A stretch of 64,000 nt of DNA from assembly GCA_933822405.4 (NCBI GenBank), contig CAKOGP040000247.1:1-64000 (forward strand). Reading direction: 5' to 3'. The stretch's first letter is position 1; each line of letters starts with the position of its first letter. A program made the position numbers and the translations under genes. Source of the DNA: Cylindrotheca closterium. Its lineage: Eukaryota; Bacillariophyta; Bacillariophyceae; Bacillariales; Bacillariaceae. Positions 1-10,865 of this stretch are shown here, piece by piece. The notes under the pieces were generated by a model. It was not told the DNA's origin and searched no databases. It saw only the letters and a list, made by a program, of their open reading frames with translations.

Positions 1-1361
1 ATTCTATTTCATCATGGTTCTGAAATAGAAATTTACATTCGTGGATTCTAGATTCCCACATGATTTAGATTCACTCGGCGACGAGCATGCCTGGCCCTTG
101 CAGCCGTTTTGAATCGTGTGCAAAATTGGGTCGAGCTTTTTTCATTCCCTGCCGGTGACGATGACAGTTATTTTTTTTGTTCGTTTGAGGATGGGCCCGC
201 AACCCGCTTGAGACGGTGACTCCCATCTGCCCCCCTGCCCCTATTTACGACAATTACCCCGTCTTGCAGTATTCGTCACTTTTACCTTTTGAAAGTACTA
301 CAGTAGCCCAATCATCTCATGCTAACGATATGATCTACTCCCCCTGGTCGGTTATTCCCCAAAATCGATTCATTCATTCATCCTACCTAGAGAACTACCG
401 TATAAATACGACTATCGGTGTTCGAGCTCACGAAATTCTCCAATTTTGATTCGATCGCTGTTGCCATTATTCTGACATTCGGTGGGTATGTAGTATGGTT
501 ATCCATTGCCAAAAGTTTACTATTGACCTGCTCCTTTGCTGTTGGTAGCAGTAGTAGGCTCTAAATAGGAAAGGTTTCCACCTTCGTACCTTGCCGAGAA
601 GCAGTCATACGCGAGCTCCTGTGAAATGAACAATACTGTACATTTCTAGTACGGCCAACAGTTTGGAAATGAAGTGCCGAATAACATTGATAACGACCAT
701 CGTACTTGTCCTATTAGGACCTATTCCAATTGTCAATTGTTCATTTTCAATATAAAAATACAAGTTTTTTCTTTAAAATTAAAGGTTACATCAGTACAGA
801 ATGACAGATCAGGCTCTTCTGGTTGTTGTCTGTTACTGCTTGCTGCATCGTCATGATTCAATCATTCATTCATTCTAACAATGATGAAGGATCGACAATA
901 TATAATATTCTCGCCACGCACAAAGTGTTCGTGACTGTCGTTTTTGGTTCGTGTACAGTAGGATATATATATGTAGTCGATTGGTTTGTCTCCTTGGATA
1001 GTTTCTTGTGGATGGGAGTTCGAAAGCAGGCGGGCAAAGTGTAGTTGTAAAGTAGTATGACATTGTGATGGTGGCAATCGTCCGTTTGTTTGTTTGATTG
1101 TTTGTTTGTTTGATTGGTTGGTTATATGATTGCCACATCATGTGCAAGGGGGTTCGTTCTTGGATCATCGGATCAGCCGCCACACACAACAAAACGTGGG
1201 TGCATCGTTCTTGGCGCGCCCCCAATCCAAGTCCCAAACCATAATATACAATAAGTATTAGGCTTTGGTTTCCGTTGTTGGTGGTGGTGGTGTCCAGATC
1301 CTTCCATCCACCATTGCCGAGAACTGAATGGGATGCTTGGTTCTTGTTGGCTTCTGCTTAT
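1..1361. other. intergenic, no gene seen
   Basis: I see no supportable coding region. Open frames here are short and low-complexity. A (GTTT)n-like microsatellite lies near 1081-1120, and the stretch just left of 1362 is probably the 3' flank of the minus-strand gene at 1362-2302. Confidence 0.5.
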
Positions 1362-2302
1362 TTACAATTGAGGGTTCAAGGATTTAACGAATTCATCAAG
1401 GAAACTGCAAATTGTGATGGTAAAAGGAGTGAAGTGCATAATATTGTGAGTATCATGATACGGAATAGAGTAGTCGGCCACGGATGAATGAATCAATGAA
1501 TCAATCGATCAATCAGTCAATACCGAACAAATATAATAACTTACCCTTGCAATTCGCGTTCCGAGTAAAACAAATCTTGTCGAATGGAGGGTTCAGGAGC
1601 TGGAAGCTCATGTACGGTAACATCCTCGCATTGGAAAGAAACCTTGCGGTTGCGTCCCTTCCCAGTCAAGCATTCCATTTTGAAGTCGACATAGTCGTGT
1701 TCATTGTAGTGCAAGAAATACCTGTCTCGCTTGGAGGTATAGGGGCGGTAGTGAACCTCCGTCACCAAGGGTTCCACAAAGGAGACTCCGAGATTGCTTT
1801 CGGAAGAAGAGGATGATGACGAGAAAGACATGGTAGTGGCCGTATCATTATCATCATTATCATCATCATCATCTCCTTTTTCTTCCTCCAGTTGCTTTCC
1901 CTTGAGGTTGAGTACCGAAGCAGCATGCTCCAGGTAAACAAAGAAGGACGACGACGAGGATGATGAGGATGATAATGAAGAAGATGACGAAGATGAGCCT
2001 CGATGATTCTTCAAGACAATCTTGTTATTATCCTCCTCATCGTCACTATCATCGTCGTTCCATTCAGAAGCATTGGAAGCCGTCAGGATGGAATCATCAC
2101 TGTCCTGGCGTTCAAAGCTTCCATGGCTGCTGGAAGTGAGAGACTCTTGAGGCTTGGAGGGAGTAGTAGTGTCATTAATACCAGTATTAATACCAGCAGT
2201 ACTACCAGTAGTACTACCAGTGTGTAGAGCCAACTTGCGCTTTCCCGCCATGGTGAGGCAAGCTGGAAGTGAGCATCCAATAGTCGATAGCGAAAAGTCC
2301 AT
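1362..2302 (-). CDS. acidic Ser-rich protein with RVxF-like motif, two exons
   Basis: Unrecognised function. Exon 1 is 2302-1545 and exon 2 is 1404-1362, giving 266 aa. Exon 1 ends with CAAGG followed by GTAAGT; a 140-bp intron ends in TTTGCAG. Splicing changes a premature stop into a GFLDEFVKSLNPQL tail. From memory, YSExELQxFLDEFV endings recur in diatom proteins, which supports the join. The N-terminal half is low complexity (poly-Ser, Asp/Glu runs). The C-terminal 80 residues look folded and contain YNEHDYVDFK and RKVSFQ; the latter fits the RVxF docking motif for protein phosphatase 1, but that role is inference. Met18 (codon at 2251) is an alternative start. The gene stands alone on its strand. 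Confidence 0.75.
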
Positions 2303-2782
2303 TGTCGTTTCTTGTCTTGTGTGTCCTTGTGTGTCTTCGTGTCGTCTGTGTCAGTTTAATGAATCGTGAGAGACTCTTTCTCTGCTTCTCCTCTCAGGTT
2401 TTATGATGGATGGAGATTGAGGATACTTTTTCCGACCTTCACCACCTAGGCAATGCATCGACTTTTTTTGGTGCAATTGAGGTGGTGAAAATCTGAGAAA
2501 GATTGTGTTTTGGCCAAATTCAATCAGTGCCACGTCGATATTACGACTCATAACCAATTAATGGACAGATGTTGCTGTCAAAACACTTAATGATCCAAAA
2601 AGTGAGTTTTGCCACGTAGAACGAGACAGAAGTCTAACCGAAGCATTGATTTAAGCATAATTGTTATATACGGAATAGTGCATCAGACACGATTTTTCTT
2701 CCATTGACACTTCTAATCAGAAAACGATAGATGAGACAAGATGACTCAGGCAGTGTCACATATGTGGCACGATTCTGTCGGA
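2303..2782. other. intergenic, no gene seen
   Basis: Upstream region of the minus-strand gene at 1362-2302. No coding region or repeat is supported. Confidence 0.4.
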
Positions 2783-3072
2783 CTACCTCAGAATTTTTAG
2801 GTGGCGAGTCGTATAAGTGTCAACCAGAAGTGCGTCTGAAGCCTTCTGCTTATATATCGCTCCGTCTATACCGTACTCTTCCACCGGCTGCTTTGTATTG
2901 AAGCGGCTAAAAAAGTACGATCCTTTCGCCTGTCCCCTTGTCCACCCAAGAGTAAAGTCCAACCGGAAAAAATCTTCTCCCGCCAAGGTCTGTACTGCAT
3001 CCGCATAGTGCAAGGTTCGGGGCAACAATCCGTGAAGAAGGGGCAAGAGTCCTTCAACAGATGTATCGTATA
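2783..3072 (-). pseudogene. orphan terminal exon of an unrecognised gene
   Basis: The minus strand has an open stretch of about 96 codons with non-repetitive, protein-like composition (for example GSYFFSRFNTKQPVEEYG and LVDTYTTRHLKILR), ending in a stop at 2783. It has no good ATG. It is preceded by GTGCAG at 3078-3073 and, about 15 bases further upstream, by TACTAAT, which resembles a branch point; this would make it a 3' exon. No convincing upstream exon is visible, and 170 bp away begins a tandem duplication at 3245, so the rest may have been lost. Family not recognised; real gene, relic or chance are all possible. Confidence 0.3.
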
Positions 3073-3244
3073 CTGCACCAGTACATTAGTATTCATTCCT
3101 TGTCAATAGTATTGTTTCACTTTCAGATGACATTCTTTCGTGCTACGACAGCTGTAGCTCTATTGTAACAACAAGGTGGTCATTGAGGAGGACTGCCTGC
3201 TGTGGTGCTGGTGGTGCTGGCCGTTCTTGTTGCTTTTGATGACT

Positions 3245-4242
3245 AGTACGATGTCACAGCATAGTGGTACTACTAGTAGTACACTACTACGCACTATGAT
3301 GACACTGCTGAGAATATGATCATTTCGTAATCAGCAGCCACCACCAGCCAGATGCGATATCCATTCGACTTTTTAACTATTATTTCTAAGTAACAATGTT
3401 TTGGGGTCAAAACAAAGATTTAGGGGGTGAGCGGACCCACACAATAGTAAAGTATGATGATATCTGTCTGTCCTAAATCTACCCGTACCTCAACAAAAGA
3501 AGACGGGCCACTTTGCAGACTATAGTACGATGTCACAGCATAGTGGTACTACTAGTAGTACACTACTACGCACTATGATGACACTGCTGAGAATATGATC
3601 ATTTCGTAATCAGCAGCCACCACCAGGGAGATGAGTCAAAATCGAGATTTCCCCTTCTGTAGCCCCCAAAGAGATTTTCTGGTAGAACCGATTTTTGATG
3701 AAATACTATAAGCGGTAATTTCTTTTTTTAACGAAACTCGAAACGAGTCGAACTGATCCATTCTAGGTTTTGAAACATTAGACAAAAATAGGCACGTAGC
3801 CAACCTACAGGAAAACTGTACTGTTTTTTGTTTGATACATCATAACATTTTTCTGCGAGAGAAAAAATTAAAATAAAAAAAAGAGAGGCTCGTATGCACA
3901 ACTCCTATACTGATGGTTCAAAACATTTCTTTGATTTCTACTGTTTTTTTGGTTTTTCATAGGCCCAAACCTAGCGATAAACCACGAAGGTGCGTTCGAA
4001 ATTTTCGGGGAACGAAGTTGGACGTGCGATATCCAGGGGATTTGAGATTTTGACTCATCTCTCAGCCAGATGCGACATCCATTCGACTTTTTAACTATTA
4101 TTTCTAGGTTACAATGTTTTGGGGTCAAAACAAAGATTTAGGGGGTGAGCGGACCCACACAATAATAAAGTATGATGATATCTGTCTGTCCTAAATCTAC
4201 CCGTTCCTCAACAAAAGAAGACGGGCCACTTTGCAGATTATA
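3245..4242. repeat. 279-bp tandem duplication, second copy split by an insertion
   Basis: Copy 1 is 3245-3523. Copy 2 starts at 3524, runs to 3626, and resumes at 4063-4242 after a 436-bp insertion. The copies differ at only a few bases. Each contains a perfect 16-bp palindrome, GTACTACTAGTAGTAC, flanked by CATAGTG/CACTATG. The second copy leads into the LRR gene that follows; an in-frame ATG at 4172 lies inside the duplicated part. Confidence 0.9.
3627..4062. mobile_element. MITE-like element with terminal inverted repeats and CAG target duplication
   Basis: The 436-bp element begins GGAGATGAGTCAAAATC and ends with the inverted copy (16 of 17 matching), with a weaker inverted match continuing about 10 bases inward. 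CAG at 3624-3626 is repeated at 4063-4065. The empty site survives in the other duplicate at 3338-3356, where the sequence reads CACCAGCCAGATG without a break, so both ends and the 3-bp target duplication can be read directly. No transposase is encoded. A 3-bp target site fits PIF/Harbinger-like or CACTA-like families; which one is not clear. Confidence 0.8.
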
Positions 4243-4297
4243 CGTGGCCGCGTATCCTTCAATTTCAGTGTTAGTAGATCTATACCGGTATTGCAAC

Positions 4298-6289
4298 ATG
4301 GCCGTAGAATATTCTGCACCGCAGGCTTACTACATCGTCAAAGCCAGATGCTCCAAAAAATCGAAAAGAAGAAAAGATGCCAAGAAAATAAACGAGACAA
4401 TAATCGAAGAAGATCCAAGCAATAAGAACCGCCCATTATTCGCATTACAAGTCGACGAGAGAAGTAGAGTTTTTGTTATGGACATGGTCCCAAAAGTTGC
4501 AGAATTTCTGGAAGTTGGCACAGTGGATCTCATTACCGAAGAAGTGAAGACATACCTGACAAGACTGCATGGTGGTCCAGAGATTGGGATTAACATTCGG
4601 CTGAAATACAACAAGAATCTGGATTGCCCAGTGCTGGAGTCAAGTTTTGCCATTTTGGATCACAACGAACGCAATGCCAGCTTCACGAGTATCCTAATCT
4701 ATGCCCTTACAGGAAATCTTCAAGACATTCTTCAGGTTCTCCTTCGAGCGGAAATTCCCAACGTCGAGCTTCAGTTTGTAGACGATAAATACATCGCGGA
4801 AGTGAAAGAATTTCTATCCAACAGTCCCCATCTTCGCAAACTCTGCATCGGTAATCATTATTTGAAGAAGGACCAACACTTGGTCCATGATATTATGAAG
4901 TCTTCCAAGTCGCTATCCACTCTGCATTTCAGCAGAAAAAATATGAGTTGGAGTCAACGAAATCAAGTTTGCAACACAAGTCTCAATGACTATATGCGTT
5001 ACATCTTCGAAATCAAGTCGCTGGAAAGGCTTGACTTGATTCAAATCACAGGTCTCTTCACAGACCATGTCGAAAGTTTAGCAGAAGGTTAATGACTATA
5101 TGCGTTACATCTTCGAAATCAAGTCGCTGGAAAGGCTTGACTTGATTCAAATCACAGGTCTCTTCACAGACCATGTCGAAAGTTTAGCAGAAGGTTTATT
5201 GGACATGAAGTCATCCAAACTCAAAATTCTTGATATATCGGCCAAAAGGAGGTACAACAGCACCAAGCCGACTGATATTACAAAACTAGTAAGAGCCTTG
5301 AGACACATAGATACCGTGGAGGAATTCAACGTTAGTCGAAGAATGTTGAGTGGCTATGAGTCTGTCATTGAATGTGCAAAACTACTGAAGCGAAGTAAAT
5401 GTTTGAAGAAACTTGATTTATTTGCATCTCAATATAGTAACAATTGCCGAATCCACCCTGATGCGTGGACGTATATGGGCAAAGCTTTGCCAAGGACAGA
5501 TTCGCTACAGAATCTCGACATATCGTTTCATCGATTAAGTGAAGCGTCATGGAAGGCTTTGGGTGAAGGTCTAAAGGTTAACACTAGCTTGTTGACACTG
5601 AAAGCATGGAAGCGTTGTGATCTACGATACGACAAGGAGACCAACATTCTTTTGCCAGTATTTGACGCGCTGCACGAGAACAGAACATTGGAATCACTTA
5701 GTCTGAACGGATACGATTTGAGCGATTCTATAACAGCCCTGGAGGTACTTGAGTCGGCCTTGATACAAAACACATCATTGAAGTCCCTGCAGATTGAGGA
5801 ATCGGCAATGACTGATGAGGGTGTTGCGATCTTGAGCCGCAGTCTTCCGCAGATGAAGAGTATCGAAGAGTTGGATTTGGAACATCATGGGTGTTCCTTG
5901 AATGGTGCTCAAGCATTTGCCAAAGGCATCAAGAACAACTACAATCTACTGTCCGTTGGACTTGGTACGAGATGTCGACTGCATCGATCAATGTATGGAA
6001 CTCCAATCGAAGCAGAAGGCTTTGCGAAAGAATGGCACGAGGTTCAGTATTATGCTCGAATGAATCGGAGAGGGCGGCGTTGTATTGGGAGCAAGTCTCC
6101 CATCCAACCTCCATTATGGCCATTGGTTCTTGCCAACGCCATGAAGAAGGAGGAGCAGGACCCAAGCGAGTTTATAGGGGGGGTGATGTACGGGAAAAGG
6201 ATTTGTTCGCCGGTGATTATGATACATCTATCGATGCACTTTTCTTTTTGCTGAGAGATGCCATGGCACTGATGCCGGTCCCTTCGTAG
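4298..6289 (+). CDS. RNI-type leucine-rich repeat protein, reading frame interrupted twice
   Basis: Paralogue of the next gene (6522-8426). Shared blocks include SKSLSTL, LDIS-H-LSE-SWKAL, ALHEN/MLHEN, GAQAFAKG and a YYARMNRRGRR tail. It is probably a cytosolic protein-interaction scaffold; function unknown. I prefer ATG 4298 because the earlier ATG at 4172 lies inside the upstream duplication and 4298 sits, like the paralogue's start, just after a TACCGGTA box. Two breaks exist. A 106-bp tandem duplication (4985-5090/5091-5196) puts TAA in frame at 5090. A run of seven G at 6177-6183 throws the end out of frame (stop 6254). Splicing out 106 bp and reading one more G would give a paralogue-like C-terminus ending at 6289. 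It may be a working gene with a new intron plus a sequence error, or a young pseudogene. Confidence 0.75.
4985..5196 (+). repeat. 106-bp exact tandem duplication inside the LRR gene
   Basis: 4985-5090 and 5091-5196 are identical. The unit ends in GCAGAAG followed by GT, so copy 1 offers a donor (GTTAAT) and copy 2 an acceptor (AG). Removing the 106 bp between them restores the frame exactly. A second AGGT inside the unit (CACAGGTCTC) would do the same. Confidence 0.95.
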
Positions 6290-6330
6290 TACTGTACTAT
6301 GTTGATATCGCATGAATACGATAGTACTCG

Positions 6331-6519
6331 TACCGGTATACTGTAGTTTGGATTGATTAGTTCGAATAAAGTATTATGCATATTCAATATATTCGTACCA
6401 GAAAAACTCCATCAGCCTTTATTGTCATCATCATCTACCGGTATACTATATACTGCGCTGATCCCAACATCCCAATAACATAATCCCAACATTACATTAT
6501 AGAATCCTTCCTACCGGTA
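6331..6519. promoter_or_regulatory. three TACCGGTA palindromes between the LRR paralogues
   Basis: TACCGGTA occurs at 6331-6338, 6436-6443 and 6512-6519, the last just 2 bases before the ATG. The same palindrome is at 4283-4290 (before the first LRR gene), 14911-14918 (after the ATP-grasp gene) and 61147-61154 (before transketolase). All six that I found are outside coding sequence. A regulatory role is inference. Confidence 0.35.
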
Positions 6520-6521
6520 GC

Positions 6522-8426
6522 ATGGCGGTATCTCGTTTGGCAAAGAAAGTGCTCAGAATCCGACCAGCACGCAAGAATCGTCGTGCAGCATCATCATCAG
6601 GCCAAGAAGTAGAAGAACGACCAAGAATAACACCCAATACGAAGAAGAAGGATCCGGCAATTGTCGTTGCCGAGCAAGTGAAAGACTACTTGACCGCGCT
6701 CTATCGTTCCGAGGGCGACGTGGAGTTCCAATTTCCGGGCAACATCATGTATGGGATTGTCCTGCAATGCAACGAAACGATGGATGGCCACTGCTTATTG
6801 TCGTCACACTTTTCCGTGCAGTCAAAGTTTGGCAATGCTTGCTCTGGTTCGATCGAAATTCATGCCAAAGAAGTGGGAGACATTCTAAGAGTATTAAATT
6901 GGCTGAAGATATCGTCCTTCGAGCTTGATTTTGTCGAGCATGCCGTTTGCAAAGAACAACAAGTCATTGCAAAGGAAGGGGGAAAGGAAGCTGAATCTTC
7001 AATCCAGATGGAATTGGTCCAAGAGGATTACTACATGCACGCAGTGAAAGATTTCTTGTGTATCAACCCCTCGTTGCGCAAATTATCCATCCTAGAGAAC
7101 TTTTTGAGGCAGGACCAGGAACTAGTTTGTGATGTTCTGAGATCATCCAAGTCATTGTCCACGCTAGAAATCAGTCATCGTGCACTGACCGAGGAAGAGA
7201 TCTTGGAACAAAGCCTGAACGAATACATTGCTCTAGTTCCCGAATGTCAGTGCCTACAAAAACTGATATTGACCAAAGTCAAGAATCTTTCCCCAACAAC
7301 GATCCAAGTCATCGCTGATGTACTAGCCAAAGACTCGACACTCAAGGTTCTTGACTTGTCCAATGGCTTTTCGGGAGAGGAACCGTTCGATGTTTTGAAG
7401 ATAGCGCAAGCTCTGAATGGAAATAGCACTCTGGAAGAGCTAGATCTTGGCAAGAGGGTATTAGCCAACGATGGGTGTATCAGAGCGTTGGCGGAGACGA
7501 TAGAAACAAACACCTGCCTCAAACGACTTGAATTGGGATTCTTGTACTTTGGGAACGACCTGATATCTCCAGATGCATGGGTACCAATGGGCAATGCTCT
7601 CGCCAATAAGTCCAATACGGTGATAGAGTATTTGGATATTTCGAATCACCAACTCAGTGAATCCTCATGGAAGGCCCTTGCGGAAGGTCTGAAATCCAAC
7701 ACAAGTTTGTTGACGTTGGTAGCCACGAGACCATACTCTGAGAAGAACAAAGAGAATACAGAAACGGACATGTTGCTACCAATCTTTGAAATGCTGCACG
7801 AGAATACAACCTTACGCTCGCTTCATCTTACGGGTTACAATCTGAGCGATAGTTTCCATTCTTTGGAAAGTCTAGCAATGGTATTATCAGAAGGCAACAG
7901 GTCGCTCAAGTCACTCAAATTGAATGGCTCTTACCTGACAGACCAAGGCGTGACAATCTTGAGTCAAGGCCTACCCAAATGGAAGGGCCTGGAACACCTA
8001 GACTTGAACCATCACAACTTTTCGCTTCTGGGTGCTCAAGCCTTTGCCAAAGGAATGCAGAGCAACTACAGTCTGATATCGGTGGGTGTCGGTCAAACCT
8101 TTCGTCACGGGTTTTCCACAGGCTGCGTGCCACCGCTTTCCGCAGAGGGCTTTGAGAAGGAATATCATGAGATCCAATACTATGCCAAACTAAATCGCAA
8201 GGGTCGCCGTTGTTGGACCAAGGATGCTCCACTGGATCCTTCCGCGTGGTCCCTGGTGCTAGCACGAGCGACACGAATGCAAGCCGAGGATCAACCCTTG
8301 GGACGTCATCACCTTTGCACTAAGGATGTACGAGAAGAAGACAAGTTTGCTGGAAGCCATGATACGTCGATTGATGCTGTGTACTTTTTGCTGAGAAATG
8401 TAATGACCTTGCCTGTGGATTTGTAG
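6522..8426 (+). CDS. RNI-type leucine-rich repeat protein
   Basis: Intact single-exon frame of 634 aa. Residues 1-40 are basic, 50-190 form a family-specific N-terminal region shared with the upstream paralogue, and roughly 195-530 carry ribonuclease-inhibitor-like LRRs (for example LKVLDLSNGF, LEELDLGKRV, LEHLDLNHHN). Residues about 545-562 carry EYHEIQYYAKLNRKGRRC, a tail I associate with diatom LRR proteins. There is no signal peptide or membrane segment, so a cytosolic or nuclear interaction role is likely; partners are unknown. It lies 230 bp downstream of its broken paralogue on the same strand, consistent with an old local duplication. The start is the first ATG after a TACCGGTA palindrome. 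Confidence 0.9.
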   Translation: MAVSRLAKKVLRIRPARKNRRAASSSGQEVEERPRITPNTKKKDPAIVVAEQVKDYLTALYRSEGDVEFQFPGNIMYGIVLQCNETMDGHCLLSSHFSVQSKFGNACSGSIEIHAKEVGDILRVLNWLKISSFELDFVEHAVCKEQQVIAKEGGKEAESSIQMELVQEDYYMHAVKDFLCINPSLRKLSILENFLRQDQELVCDVLRSSKSLSTLEISHRALTEEEILEQSLNEYIALVPECQCLQKLILTKVKNLSPTTIQVIADVLAKDSTLKVLDLSNGFSGEEPFDVLKIAQALNGNSTLEELDLGKRVLANDGCIRALAETIETNTCLKRLELGFLYFGNDLISPDAWVPMGNALANKSNTVIEYLDISNHQLSESSWKALAEGLKSNTSLLTLVATRPYSEKNKENTETDMLLPIFEMLHENTTLRSLHLTGYNLSDSFHSLESLAMVLSEGNRSLKSLKLNGSYLTDQGVTILSQGLPKWKGLEHLDLNHHNFSLLGAQAFAKGMQSNYSLISVGVGQTFRHGFSTGCVPPLSAEGFEKEYHEIQYYAKLNRKGRRCWTKDAPLDPSAWSLVLARATRMQAEDQPLGRHHLCTKDVREEDKFAGSHDTSIDAVYFLLRNVMTLPVDL

Positions 8427-8564
8427 CTCGTGCCAACACAACTCTATTCATATCATATTTTAATACTGTATATAATATAATACTTCCAGTTGTATTCTAA
8501 AATGACGCTGGCGCCTTAACATAATAATCCTAATAATCGCAATGTATGTATTTGTTGACATTTA

Positions 8565-8595
<31 letters not shown>

Positions 8596-9188
8596 CTCCA
8601 TCTTCATTATACAGCCCTCTTTTCAAATGGATGTCACTCTTCTGTATTATTGTATTTGAAACAAGCAGAAAAAAAAACAAAGGGTGAGGCACATGTGGAT
8701 TTCACAAAACGGTAACATCAGGTCTTATTTCCATCCCTCAGAAGGAAGTCAGCACAAGGTTTCGACATGTTGCAATTCTGAAAATTGTAATGTAGATATA
8801 GATGCAATCCTCATTGGGAGTATGTATATCGATGTTGATATAGGATGCGGGCAGCAATCGCTATCTTACCATTTGAAAAAATCGTTTCCTCCCCAGTATA
8901 GCATAGCATAGTATAGTATAATATAGCAGCAAATACATCTATTCATAAGGTCATCTGCAAATAGATCATTGTGTCAAGGTCCCATCATCATGAAAATCAG
9001 AATGTTTTCGGATTGAGTATTGATAATAGTTATGTACAGGTGATACGGATATAGATATATATGTATTGGCACCGATGATGAAAAAGAAAGAACCAAGTTA
9101 ACTTGAGAAATATGTCAGCACACATGCAGTCCAATATATATGTATAATACAACTTTGCCACGCATTCGTATCTAAACTTTAGAATAAC
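8427..9188. other. intergenic with TG microsatellite
   Basis: Convergent region between the LRR gene and the small minus-strand gene. A (TG)n tract lies near 8567-8595, and TATAGTATA-like AT repeats lie near 8895-8930. No gene seen. Confidence 0.5.
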
Positions 9189-9431
9189 TTACGTTCCATC
9201 GTCGTCTTCTTCAAAATCAAAAGCACAGATGCCGACTCCTTCTACCAAACTATTCGACAGCACTGATGAAATATCAATGGTAGAAAGTACTCGGACCGAT
9301 AGTCGCTGTGCTTGTGCTCGGCTTGCGGCTGATATTCGGGGTGCATCATGGTTGGCAAATTGTTTTGGCAACGAGGAGGAGCGTCCACGCATCATGTTGG
9401 ATCTTCGAGCAATTCCTCGCAGTATTCTCAT
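9189..9431 (-). CDS. small protein, possible mitochondrial targeting
   Basis: 80-aa frame starting at 9431. The first 50 residues are rich in Arg and Ser with no acidic residue except one Asp (MRILRGIARRS..., SRAQAQRLSVRVLST), as in mitochondrial presequences. The end is acidic (FDFEEDDDGT). The tail matches no family I know. A perfect GTAAGT donor begins at 9193, overlapping the stop, with a possible TTTGCAG acceptor near 8953; spliced or not, the protein would end at the same residue. The longer frame to 9803 is mostly a translated NQS/NQP microsatellite and is not believed. It is divergent from the gene at 9775. Confidence 0.5.
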   Translation of the reverse strand: MRILRGIARRSNMMRGRSSSLPKQFANHDAPRISAASRAQAQRLSVRVLSTIDISSVLSNSLVEGVGICAFDFEEDDDGT

Positions 9432-9494
9432 CTTATTGTACTGTACTTGTATGTTGATGTATGATTCGATGGGTGTAGTAGTGCTGAGATAGAG

Positions 9495-9575
9495 AGGTTG
9501 GATGGTTGGATGGTTGGATGGTTGGTTGGTTGGTTGGTTGGTTGGTTGGTTGATTGATTGATTGATTGATTGATT
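9495..9575. repeat. (GGTT/GGAT/GATT)n microsatellite
   Basis: Tetranucleotide runs GGTTGGAT, GGTT and GATT follow each other between two divergent genes. Confidence 0.9.
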
Positions 9576-9774
9576 ATTTTGATGCTCTGCTATAAAGTAT
9601 TCGCAGCGTTGGATTTTTGTATTTCTGCAATGATGATGATTTTCGAAGATCGTGATCGAAGTGAGGTGGTTGAAAGCACAGTCTGCACGTCGTCCTCTGC
9701 TATTAGATCCGGGTTCAAGATTCATAAATAACCAAAATTCATCATCATCATATATACTACAGTATATACCGGCA

Positions 9775-10833
9775 ATGACGAAAATGAGAGTCCGAAAATC
9801 CAATCCACGCCGTATTCTCTACTCCATCTTTGTGATATCCATACTCTCGTCTGGTGGCAAGCGATCTTCCCCAACCTATTTTCCAGTCGCAAATGGCCTT
9901 AACAGTTCCATAAAACGGAATGCAAAAGGACAACCTCGATTGTGTTCTGTCATGGAAGTCAGTCTGAATGGATTCACGAGGTTATGTTTTGGTAAAGCAA
10001 CGCAAAAAGACATCACAATTCAAGCCCTTTCCAATCGGAAAGTATTACAAGGAAAATTGGAGTCCTTACAAGTTTCGATGAAAAAATCCAAGTCATCCTT
10101 GATAGCTTTGGATTCTGTGACCATCACAGGAAACGATTTGAATTTTGGGTATCTGCCTTTGGTCATTGCAGCTAGCCTTCCCACGCTCTTTTTTCTGCTT
10201 TCCGTCCGAGAAATATTTTATCTTGCACTCTTTGTGTTTCTATGGAGAAATCAACGACAGAACTTGCTCCGTCCGGAACGAATCAAGGCAATAGAAACAC
10301 GAATGGAACGACAAAGACAAAAAGTATCCAAATTTCTATTGGGAGAAGGTCCATGTCGGCTCAACTATCAAATTACAATGACCAATGACTCTTTGAAAGA
10401 CTCGGCATGGGTCCAGGTTCTCGCTAAATCTCTGGTACAAACCTTCATGGCGAACTCCGCACTGCCACTGGCGGCCGCAGTCTCAGATGTCACCAACAAT
10501 CTAATGCTACTCGAAGACTCGTCATCACCACCATCATCTCCATCCAATCTACGAAATGCTGGTGCGAGTGGTGGTAGTCTATCGACCAATAATCCAAAGG
10601 ACAATCCAATCTTGACGCTCTGGAAGGAACAAGAAGAAGCCCAAAACGACCAACGACGACGAAATCAGCAGCAGCAGCAGCAGCAGAAGCAAGAAGCAGC
10701 ATCCACAGCGTCTCCATCTTTTCCCTTGACGGATTTGTTTGCCGCAACCTCGTTCGAATTACGCCAAGCACCAGTCTTTGCCAAGGATGGTCATATTTGG
10801 TTGCCCTGTGTGGCCAATCTACCGTATGCTTCC

Positions 10834-10865
<32 letters not shown>

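Noticed and set aside
9432..9803. Extension of the small minus-strand protein through NQSINQP repeats
   Set aside because: Translation of the GGTT/GATT microsatellite; the internal Met at 9431 gives a sensible start.
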